Positions 1-7,869 of a DNA stretch of 8,597 nt are shown piece after piece. Positions within the stretch are counted from its first letter, which is position 1, and each line of letters starts with the position of its first letter. Made by a program: the position numbers and the translations under genes. A model generated the notes under the pieces. The model made no database searches and was not told the origin of the DNA. It saw only the letters and a list, made by a program, of their open reading frames with translations. Source of the DNA: an uncultured bacterium (GTDB taxonomy: Bacteria; Methylomirabilota; Methylomirabilia; Rokubacteriales; CSP1-6); contig CAMLFJ010000105.1 of NCBI GenBank assembly GCA_946479205.1, forward strand, positions 1 through 8,597, written 5' to 3'.

Positions 1-554
1 TCATATTGCCGGCCCTGGCCGCCGCGCTCGCGGCTTCCGCGCGGATCCCGGCACCTGCGCTGCCGCTCGGCTCCGGGCTCGCGCTGTTCATGCCGGGGGG
101 GTTCGCGCGCATGTCCCCGATCCTGGTGGCCGTCGGCCTGGCGCTCACCATCGGCGGGAGCTGGCTGGCGGTTCGGGTCTTCGGACGGCGCCGGCCGCTC
201 CGGATCAGCGACACGTGGGGCTGCGGGCGAGTGATCCAGACCCCGCGGATGGAGTACACGTCGACCGCCTTCGCCGAGCCCCTGCGCCGCGTGTTCGCCG
301 AGGTGTACCGGCCGACCCAGGATCTCTCGATCGACTTCCATCCCGATTCGAAGTACTTCGTGCAGTCCATCGAGTACCGGAGCGAGATCGTCCCCTGGTT
401 CGAGCGCTACCTCTATGCGCCGCTCGTCGCCCGGATCCGGCGGTGGGGCCTCCTGACCCGGGCGATTCAGTCCGGCTCGGCCCATGCCTACCTGGCCTAC
501 CTCGTGGTCGCCCTGGTGGGACTCCTGGCCCTGCTGCTCGTGCGGCAGATGTGA
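1..554 (+). CDS. hyfB: HyfB/HycC-type antiporter-like membrane subunit, copy 1 (C-terminal part only)
   Basis: This is the 3' end of a NuoL/HyfB-family gene whose start lies outside the window. The frame is open from the first complete codon at position 3 to the TGA at 552-554. A TTG at position 6 could be called a start, but the reading aligns with the last ~185 residues of the 674-residue neighbour, so truncation by the window edge is the better reading. Visible are a hydrophobic helix (about nt 117-180), a soluble stretch with DTWGCG, RMEYT, AFAEPLRRVF and DFHPDSKYFVQ motifs (nt 201-416), and a last helix (about nt 486-545). The W-x-CG...RM-YT...P-RR-F pattern is the HycC/HyfB C-terminal signature. 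The family forms proton- or sodium-translocating membrane subunits of group 4 hydrogenase-type complexes. The next start follows after one base, so the two paralogues are translated together. The helices with the ion-translocation residues are not visible here. Confidence 0.85.
   Translation, partial: ILPALAAALAASARIPAPALPLGSGLALFMPGGFARMSPILVAVGLALTIGGSWLAVRVFGRRRPLRISDTWGCGRVIQTPRMEYTSTAFAEPLRRVFAEVYRPTQDLSIDFHPDSKYFVQSIEYRSEIVPWFERYLYAPLVARIRRWGLLTRAIQSGSAHAYLAYLVVALVGLLALLLVRQM
201..416 (+). repeat. Paralogous segment, copy A (HyfB-1 C-terminal soluble region)
   Basis: This encodes a 72-residue segment of the first HyfB paralogue that matches the segment at 2230-2445 at 61 of 72 residues by direct comparison. 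It runs from RISDTWGCG to FERYLY. It lies between the last two transmembrane helices. The flanking helices are much less alike, so the similarity is local. It is a diverged gene duplication rather than a mobile repeat. Confidence 0.8.
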
Positions 555-555
555 G

Positions 556-2580
556 ATGCGGCTCATGGACCTCCTGCTCATAGGCCTCCTCGGCGCGTAT
601 CCGATCGGGGTCGCGGCGGCCCTCGGCGCCCGGGGCGCGCTCGGGCGCGGGCTCGTGGCCGGCTGCGGCCTCGTGGGAGCCCTGGCCGGGGTGGGGCTCG
701 GCGCGGTCTGCCTGGGCACCGGGACCGTGCCGACCGTATCCACGTCGTTCCTGCCGCTGACCGAGTTCGCGCTCCGGGTCGACGGCCTGAGCGCGTTCTT
801 CCTCATCGTCGTCGGGGTGGTCGGGGCCTCGGTCACGGTGTACGGCTTCGGCTACTCGGCCGCGTACGAGGGGCGCTACTCCCTGCGCCTGCTCGGCGCG
901 ATGCTGAACGTGCTGCTGCTGTCGCTGAGCGTCCAGGTCATGGCCGACAACGCGCTGACCTTCCTCATGGCCTGGGAGGCCATGTCGCTCTCGGCCTACG
1001 CCATGGTGCTGACCGAGCACGACCGTCCGGGAACGGTCCGCGCCGCGCACTGGTACATCGCGCTCACGCACGCCGGGTTCGTCGCCCTCCTCGCGATGTT
1101 TCTCCTGCTGTCCGCCGGCGATCTGAGCACCTCCTTCGCGGGAATGCGATCGGCGTCCCTCACCCCCGGGACCCGCGACGCGGCGTTCGCACTGGCCCTC
1201 CTCGGCTTCGGCACCAAGGCGGGCATCGCTCCGTTGCACGTATGGCTGCCCATGGCGCATCCGGTCGCCCCGAGCCACGTCTCGGCCCTGATGTCCGGCG
1301 TCGTGATCAAGATGGGAGTGTACGGGCTCCTGCGCGTCACGATCGACCTGCTGGTGGACGGGCCGCCCTGGTGGGGGGGCCTCGTCCTGGGTGCGGGCAC
1401 CGTTTCGGCGTTCCTCGGCGTGCTCTACGCGCTGATGGAGCATGACCTCAAGCGCCTGCTCGCCTATCACTCGGTGGAGAACATCGGGATCATCTTCATC
1501 GGGATCGGGGCGGGCATGATGTTCCAGAGCTTCGGGCTGCCGACGCTGGCCACGCTCGGGATCGTGGCCGGGATGTATCACACGATCAACCACGCCTGCT
1601 TCAAGGGGTTGCTCTTCCTCGGCGCCGGCTCGGTGGTCCACGCGATGGGCACCCGCAACATGGAGGAGATGGGCGGGCTGATCAAGCGGATGCCCCGCAC
1701 CGCGTTCTTCTTCCTCCTGGGCGCGTGCGCGATCTCGGGGCTGCCCCCGCTCAACGGCTTCGCCTCCGAATGGCTGGTGTTCCAGGCGCTGCTCGGCGGG
1801 TCGGCGATCCCCCAGCCCGAGGTCGCGATCGTCATGCCGATCGCGGTGGCCATGCTCGCGCTGACCAGCGGCCTCGCCGCCGCGTGCTTCGTCAAGGCCT
1901 TCGGGATCACCTTCCTCGCGATCCCGCGCTCTCCCCGCGCCGAGCAGGCGCACGAGGCTCCATGGTCCATGCAGGCCGGCATGGCGACGCTGGCGGTGGC
2001 GTGCGTAGTCTTGGGGCTCCTGCCCTTCGCGGTCGTCCCTCTCCTCGGGTCGAGCCTCGCGGGGCTCCGCGGCGTCGCCCCCGTCGCAATGGAGTTCACG
2101 CTCGCCCTGCCGCTGCAGGTGCCGGGCACGTCCGGTCAGATGTCGCCCTTGCTCCTGGCCTTAGGTCTCGGACTGCTGCTGGCTCTCGTTCCCTTCGCGC
2201 TCCGGCTGCTGGGCGCCGATCGGCGGTTGCGGGTGGGTGACACGTGGGGCTGCGGCCGCATCGGGCAGACGTCTCGAATGGAGTACACCGCGACCGCCTT
2301 CGCGGAGCCGCTGCGGCGCGTCTTCGCAGAGCTGTACCGGCCGACCCGGGACCTGTCCATCGACTTCCATCCGGACTCGAAGTACTTCGTGCAGTCGATC
2401 GAGTACCGGAGCGAGATCCACCCCTGGATCGAGCGGGTCCTCTACGACTGGCCGCTGCAGGGGTTCCACCACGCCGCGCTATGGGTCCGCCGGCTCCAGG
2501 GAGGGTCGCTCCACCTCTACCTCTTCTACCTGACGCTGGCGTTCCTGATCCTGCTCACCGCGGCTCGGTGGTGGAGGTGA
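556..2580 (+). CDS. hyfB: HyfB/HycC-type antiporter-like membrane subunit, copy 2 (complete)
   Basis: A 674-residue polytopic membrane protein of the NuoL/HyfB/MrpA antiporter family (Proton_antipo_M core), close to the ~672 residues of E. coli HyfB. It should carry one ion channel of the membrane arm. Candidate proton-path residues are in place: Glu141 in the MAWEAMSLS helix, Lys221 in FGTKAG before the LHVWLPMAHPVAPSHVSALMSG-type block, Lys252 in the VIKMGVYGLLR helix, Lys299 in EHDLKRLLAYHS, Lys350 in NHACFKGLLF and Glu405 in GFASEW. A C-terminal helix (~528-550) leads into a conserved soluble segment (559-630) and a final helix (~653-669). The ATG at 556 lies one base after the previous stop with no clear ribosome binding site, so translation is probably coupled. 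An in-frame ATG at 565 (MDLLLIG) is an equally plausible start by likeness to the HyfB N-terminus. The gene is a tandem paralogue of the upstream partial gene. Confidence 0.93.
   Translation: MRLMDLLLIGLLGAYPIGVAAALGARGALGRGLVAGCGLVGALAGVGLGAVCLGTGTVPTVSTSFLPLTEFALRVDGLSAFFLIVVGVVGASVTVYGFGYSAAYEGRYSLRLLGAMLNVLLLSLSVQVMADNALTFLMAWEAMSLSAYAMVLTEHDRPGTVRAAHWYIALTHAGFVALLAMFLLLSAGDLSTSFAGMRSASLTPGTRDAAFALALLGFGTKAGIAPLHVWLPMAHPVAPSHVSALMSGVVIKMGVYGLLRVTIDLLVDGPPWWGGLVLGAGTVSAFLGVLYALMEHDLKRLLAYHSVENIGIIFIGIGAGMMFQSFGLPTLATLGIVAGMYHTINHACFKGLLFLGAGSVVHAMGTRNMEEMGGLIKRMPRTAFFFLLGACAISGLPPLNGFASEWLVFQALLGGSAIPQPEVAIVMPIAVAMLALTSGLAAACFVKAFGITFLAIPRSPRAEQAHEAPWSMQAGMATLAVACVVLGLLPFAVVPLLGSSLAGLRGVAPVAMEFTLALPLQVPGTSGQMSPLLLALGLGLLLALVPFALRLLGADRRLRVGDTWGCGRIGQTSRMEYTATAFAEPLRRVFAELYRPTRDLSIDFHPDSKYFVQSIEYRSEIHPWIERVLYDWPLQGFHHAALWVRRLQGGSLHLYLFYLTLAFLILLTAARWWR
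2230..2445 (+). repeat. Paralogous segment, copy B (HyfB-2 C-terminal soluble region)
   Basis: Partner of the segment at 201-416; it encodes residues 559-630 of the complete HyfB paralogue (RVGDTWGCG to IERVLY). An uninterrupted run of 23 residues, beginning DLSIDFHPDSKYFVQ, is identical in both copies. Several stretches of DNA are also identical, for example the bases encoding KYFVQ and those encoding IEYRSEI. Confidence 0.8.
2573..2580 (+). promoter_or_regulatory. Strong Shine-Dalgarno for hyfC inside the end of hyfB
   Basis: GGAGGTGA is fully complementary to the usual anti-SD end of 16S rRNA and overlaps the hyfB stop codon. It lies 5 bases (counted from GGAGG) before GTG 2583 and 11 before ATG 2589, which favours the GTG start. 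Confidence 0.65.
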
Positions 2581-2582
2581 AC

Positions 2583-3530
2583 GTGGCGATGGTCGGCTAC
2601 GCGCTCGAAATCGCGCAGGCGGCGCTCGCGCTCCTGCTCGCGCCGGGTCTGGTCGGGCTGGTCCGCTGGCTGAAGGCCCGCCTGCAGAACCGCCGAGGCG
2701 CCCCCGTCTGGCAGCCGTACTGGGAGCTGGCCAAGCTCTTCCAGAAGGAGGTCGTCGTCTCGAACAACGCGTCCTGGCTGTTCCGGGTCGCTCCGTTCAT
2801 TGTCTTTGCGAGCGCGGTGGCGGTGACCTTCCTCGTGCCGATCCTCGCGGTGCCCCTGCCGTTCGACGGGGTCGGCGATCTGCTGGTCGTCGTCTACCTG
2901 CTCCTGCTCGGGACTTTCTTTCTCTCGCTGGCCGGGCTCGATCCCGGCTCGCCGTTCGGCGGGATGGGGGCCAGCCGCGAGATGACGGTGGCGGCCCTCG
3001 CCGAGCCCACCGTGGCCCTCGCCATCTTCGCCCTGGCCCTCAGCGCGGGCTCGACCAACCTCGGCCAGATCGTGGCGCGGACCATGGCCGACCCCGCGGC
3101 GGCGGTGAGCCCCGGCCACCTGCTCGCGTTCGGCGCCCTGTTCGTGGTGACGCTCGCCGAGACCGGGCGGCTGCCGATCGACAACCCGGCAACGCACCTC
3201 GAGCTGACGATGATCCACGAGGCGATGATCCTCGAGTACTCCGGGCGCTACCTCGCTCTCATCGAGTGGGCGGCGGCGCTGAAGCTACTGATCTTCTTCT
3301 CGTTGCTCGGCAACCTCTTCGTTCCCTGGGGCGTGGCGGTGGTCCTGACTCCAGCGACCCTCGCGGTGGCGGTCGTGAGCCTGCTCGCCAAGCTCGTGGT
3401 GCTGGCGGGGGTGGTCGCGGTGCTCGAGACGCGCATCGCGAAGCTCCGCCTCTTCCGGGTGCCCGAGCTGCTGAGCGTCTCCTTCGTGCTCGCGTTGCTC
3501 GCGGTCACCTCCTCGTTCCTGCTGAGGTAG
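2583..3530 (+). CDS. hyfC: HyfC/HycD-type (NuoH-like) membrane anchor subunit
   Basis: A 315-residue membrane protein of the NADH dehydrogenase subunit 1 / HycD family (HycD ~307, HyfC ~322 residues). It links the membrane arm to the soluble redox module. Family motifs are clear: a cytosolic loop with QNRRGAPVWQPYWELAKLF (36-54), LDPGSPFGGMGASREM (119-134), and AETGRLPIDNPATHLELT followed by MIHEAMILEYSG (192-221). The acidic residues of this last block correspond to those lining the junction between redox site and membrane channel in complex I (Glu193, Asp200, Glu207, Glu213, Glu218). About seven to eight helices are expected. Start choice: a strong GGAGG at 2573-2577, inside the end of the preceding gene, lies 5 bases before GTG 2583. 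ATG 2589 (11 bases away; 313 residues) and the stop-overlapping GTG 2577 are alternatives. The gap to the previous stop is 2 bases. Confidence 0.94.
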   Translation: MAMVGYALEIAQAALALLLAPGLVGLVRWLKARLQNRRGAPVWQPYWELAKLFQKEVVVSNNASWLFRVAPFIVFASAVAVTFLVPILAVPLPFDGVGDLLVVVYLLLLGTFFLSLAGLDPGSPFGGMGASREMTVAALAEPTVALAIFALALSAGSTNLGQIVARTMADPAAAVSPGHLLAFGALFVVTLAETGRLPIDNPATHLELTMIHEAMILEYSGRYLALIEWAAALKLLIFFSLLGNLFVPWGVAVVLTPATLAVAVVSLLAKLVVLAGVVAVLETRIAKLRLFRVPELLSVSFVLALLAVTSSFLLR

Positions 3531-3533
3531 GCT

Positions 3534-4190
3534 GTGGATTCCGTCTTCTCCCAGCTCTGTGTTCTCGGCTCGAGCCTGGTGCTGATCTTCGGGCTCATCC
3601 TGCTCTGGCGGCGGGGGGTGACCGCCTACATCAGCGCCTTCACCTGGCAGTCCATCGTCCTGTCCGGGGTGACGGTGGTCGTGGCCTACTTCGGCAACGA
3701 CCACGAGCTGTACTGGGTCGCGGCCGGCCTGCTCCTGCTCAAGGGACTCGTGATCCCCCGGCTCCTGAGGCGGATGGCGCGTCGGTTCGCGGCCGAGCGC
3801 GAGCTGGAGCCGTACGTGAACACCGCCACGTCGCTGGTGGTGTCCGGCCTCCTCGTGCTGTTTGCCTACGCCATCACCCGGCCCCTGGTGGCGCTGAGCC
3901 AGCTGCCGACGCGGGCGGGCATGCCGCTGGCGATGGGCCTGATCCTCGTGAGCCTGTTCGTGGTGATCAGCCGGAAGAAGGCGCTGACCCAGGTCGTGGG
4001 CTTCTTGATGCTGGAGAACGGCCTCGCCCTGCTCGCGGTCCTGGGGACCTACGGGATCCCCCTGATCGTCGAGCTCGGGGTGTTCCTCGACGTCCTCATG
4101 GGCTTCCTGGTGATGCAGATCTTCATCTACCAGATCCACGAGACCTTCGAGAGCATCGACGTGGAGCAGTTGAACCGCCTCCGGCACTAG
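3534..4190 (+). CDS. hyfE: HyfE-type (NuoK-like) membrane subunit
   Basis: A 218-residue, highly hydrophobic protein matching HyfE in length (216 in E. coli). HyfE corresponds to NuoK plus extra N-terminal helices. About six helices are visible. The conserved block GFLMLENGLALLA carries Glu161, and PLIVELGVFLDVLMGF carries Glu180 and Asp186. These are the buried acidic residues expected on the ion path next to the NuoH-like subunit. A basic loop (RLLRRMARRFAAERELEP, about 76-93) sits between helices. The start is GTG at 3534 with GAGG at 3524-3527, six bases upstream and within the end of hyfC; the gap to hyfC is 3 bases. It probably sits between HyfC and the antiporter subunits, as NuoK does. 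The family call is firm; the coupling ion is unknown. Confidence 0.92.
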   Translation: MDSVFSQLCVLGSSLVLIFGLILLWRRGVTAYISAFTWQSIVLSGVTVVVAYFGNDHELYWVAAGLLLLKGLVIPRLLRRMARRFAAERELEPYVNTATSLVVSGLLVLFAYAITRPLVALSQLPTRAGMPLAMGLILVSLFVVISRKKALTQVVGFLMLENGLALLAVLGTYGIPLIVELGVFLDVLMGFLVMQIFIYQIHETFESIDVEQLNRLRH

Positions 4191-4197
4191 AGGAATC

Positions 4198-5651
4198 GTG
4201 AATACATTTCTGATGTTGCTCGGGCCGCCCCTGGTCGCCGCGTCGCTGGCGGCGGTGGTCAGGCCCTACCGGCGCTTCGTCGGCTGGGCGAACGCGCTGC
4301 TGTCGCTTTCATCCGTGGGCGCGGCGCTGGTGCTGTGGAGCCACCTGCTCGCGGGCCGCGTACTGACCTCCGGGCCCGGGGAGTTCTTGCGGGCCGACGC
4401 GCTCTCGACCCTGCTCGCGTTCTGTGTGAGCGTGGTGGCGGCGCTCGCCGCCTGGCTCGGGCCGGGGATGAGCCGGGACGACGGCTACACCGACGCCGAG
4501 GCCCGGCGGTTCCGCATCTTCGCCAACCTGTGCGTCTTCGCCATGCTGTTCGCGGTGACCTCGAACAACGTGGGCTTCATGTGGATCGCGATCGAGGCGA
4601 CCACGATCACGTCGGCCCTGCTCATCCCACTCCACGTGACGAAGGCCTCGGTCGAGGCGTCGTGGAAATACATCCTGATCGGCTCCGTCGGTATCGCCCT
4701 CGCCTTCGGGGGAACGGTCCTCGGCTACTTCGACTTCGTCAGCGTGGCCGGCCGCCAGCAGGCGGCGCTGAACTGGACGGTGCTGATGGCGTCGGCGCCC
4801 CACCTCCACCCCGAGGTCATCCAGCTCGCTTTCGTCTTCATCCTCGTCGGGTACGGCACCAAGGCCGGTCTCGCCCCCATGCACACGTGGCTCCCGGACG
4901 CCCATTCGGAGGCGCCGGCGGCTCTGTCCGCTGTCATGTCCGGCGTGATGCTCGCGGTCGCGCTCTACGCGGTGATCCGGTGGGAGGCGGTGGTGAACGC
5001 GTCGGCGGGAACCGGGTTCACGGACGGCCTCTACATCGCCCTCGGTGTCCTGTCGATCGTGATCGCGTCGTTCAGCCTGGTGATCCAGCGTAACTACAAG
5101 CGCATGCTCGCGTACTCCAGCATCGAGCATACCGGGTTGATCTGCGTGGGGCTGGCCCTGGGGCCGCTCGGGACCTTCGCCGCGATGCTGCACCTGCTCA
5201 ACCACACGCTGGCGAAGTCGATGATGTTCTTCCTGGCCGGACGGGTGCTCCACCGCTACGGCACCGCCGAGATCGGCCGGGTGTCGGGGCTCCTCAAGGT
5301 CATGCCGTGGACGGGCGGCCTGTTCGCGGTGGGGATACTGGCCGTGATCGGCCTACCCCCCTTCGGCCTCTTCATCTCGGAGTTCGCGCTCTTCCGGGCC
5401 GGCTTTGCCGCGGGCCGGCCGTGGCTGATGGGCCTGGTCCTGGCCCTGCTCGCGATCGCGTTCGTCTCGATGATCGGCCACCTCAACCGGATGCTCTACG
5501 GCGCGCCCACCGCGGGCGTGGCGGTGGGCGAGAGGAACTGCTGGCCGCTGGTCCCGCTCGGTGTCTGCGTGATGGCCCTCCTCGTGCTCGGCATCACGCT
5601 GCCCCCGCCGCTCCAGACGCTGCTGCGCCAGATCGTGGAGATCGTCGGCCC

Positions 5652-5655
<4 letters not shown>
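4198..5655 (+). CDS. hyfF: HyfF-type (NuoN/NuoM-like) antiporter membrane subunit
   Basis: A 485-residue antiporter-like subunit (E. coli HyfF is ~526). The Proton_antipo_M core runs from about residue 125 to 410. Putative channel residues are Glu133 in WIAIEATTITS, Lys222 in YGTKAG before the APMHTWLPDAHSEAPAALS-type block, Lys301 in NYKRMLAYSSIEH, Lys340 in LNHTLAKSMMFF and Glu395 in LFISEF. In contrast to the HyfB paralogue, the helix after SAVMSG has Leu252 (MLAVALYAVIR) where HyfB has Lys252, a known kind of difference between the two subfamilies. The start is GTG at 4198, with GAGGA at 4190-4194 only three bases away and the HyfE stop seven bases upstream. The 3' end overlaps the next gene by 4 bases (ATGA). 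It lacks the long C-terminal extension seen in both HyfB paralogues. Together with them it gives three antiporter-type subunits in one operon. Confidence 0.93.
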
Positions 5656-7229
<1,574 letters not shown>

Positions 7230-7237
7230 CCGGGGGG

Positions 7238-7243
7238 TATACT
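7238..7243 (+). promoter_or_regulatory. Possible -10 element upstream of lemA
   Basis: TATACT in an otherwise very GC-rich setting, in the 20-base gap between hyfG and lemA. It resembles a sigma-70-type -10 box, but there is no convincing -35 hexamer at the expected distance (about 7215-7220). The start codon would fall very close to the transcript start. Confidence 0.25.
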
Positions 7244-7249
7244 GAGCCC

Positions 7250-7843
7250 ATGAAAACTGGACTGATCGTTCTCGGCGTGATCGCCCTCATCGTGATCGGC
7301 GGCATCGGCTGGGCCATCGGCATCAACAACCAGCTCGTGGGCCAGGAGCAGGCGGTGAGCGAGAAGTGGGCGCAGGTGCAGAACGTCTACCAGCGCCGCG
7401 CCGACCTCATCCCGAACCTGGTGGAGACCGTCAAGGGCTACGCGGCGCAGGAGCGCACCGTGCTCGAGGAGGTCACCAAGGCGCGGGCCAGCGTGGCGGG
7501 TATCAAGGCCACCCCCGAGCTGGTCAACGATCCGGAGGCGTTCCGGAAGTTCCAGGCGGCCCAGCAGGAGCTGAGCGGCGCGCTCTCGCGGCTGCTGGTC
7601 ACGGTCGAGCGGTACCCGGATCTCAAGTCCAACCAGAACTTCCTGACGCTCCAGAGCCAGCTCGAGGGCACCGAGAACCGCATCGCGGTCGAGCGCATGC
7701 GCTACAGCGAGGCGGTGCGCGACTACAACACGCGCCTGCGGCTCTTCCCGGGCAGCCTGGTGGCCTCGCTCCGCGGGTTCAAGGAGAAGGCCTACTTCGA
7801 GGCGGCGCCCGGCAGCCAGGAAGCGCCCAAGGTGAAGTTCTAG
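7250..7843 (+). CDS. lemA: LemA family protein
   Basis: A 197-residue protein of the LemA family (PF04011), the usual length. One N-terminal transmembrane helix (about residues 4-25) is followed by a long helical, presumably coiled domain. Family landmarks are NNQLVGQEQAVSEKWAQVQN (26-45), YQRRADLIPNLVETVKGYA (47-65) and near the end ENRIAVERMRYSEAVRDYN (142-160) with RLFPGSL and GFKEKAYFEA. LemA-fold proteins are widespread, of poorly defined function, and often encoded beside TPM-domain proteins, as here. The ATG at 7250 lies 20 bases after the hyfG stop; only a G-run (7232-7237) and no good ribosome binding site precedes it. The gene may be read through from the hyf operon or from a weak local promoter. 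A role in the hyf complex is not supported by anything in the protein. Confidence 0.95.
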   Translation: MKTGLIVLGVIALIVIGGIGWAIGINNQLVGQEQAVSEKWAQVQNVYQRRADLIPNLVETVKGYAAQERTVLEEVTKARASVAGIKATPELVNDPEAFRKFQAAQQELSGALSRLLVTVERYPDLKSNQNFLTLQSQLEGTENRIAVERMRYSEAVRDYNTRLRLFPGSLVASLRGFKEKAYFEAAPGSQEAPKVKF

Positions 7844-7857
7844 CGGGCGCTTCGAGC

Positions 7858-7862
7858 GGGAG
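7858..7862 (+). promoter_or_regulatory. Ribosome binding site of the TPM-domain gene
   Basis: GGGAG lies seven bases before GTG 7870, the codon that opens a complete signal peptide. This decides the start of a gene that has no stop in the window. Confidence 0.6.
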
Positions 7863-7869
7863 CGGGCCG

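Noticed and set aside
6..8. TTG at 6 as a true start giving a small 182-residue protein
   Set aside because: The sequence aligns with the C-terminal part of the full-length HyfB paralogue, so the gene most likely continues upstream of the window.
484..555. ATG at 484 as the start of the second HyfB
   Set aside because: It would overlap the upstream gene by 71 bases, and the added residues (MPTWPTSWSPWW...) do not resemble a family N-terminus. ATG 556 (or 565) begins the first transmembrane helix.
205..1953. A 582-codon open frame on the minus strand, antisense to hyfB
   Set aside because: Its product is rich in Arg, His, Glu, Gly and Asp with no domain-like pattern, typical of the complement of a GC-rich gene. 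The + strand gene is clearly coding and conserved.
7230..7249. Rho-independent terminator between hyfG and lemA
   Set aside because: Only 20 bases, with a G-run but no inverted repeat followed by a T-run.
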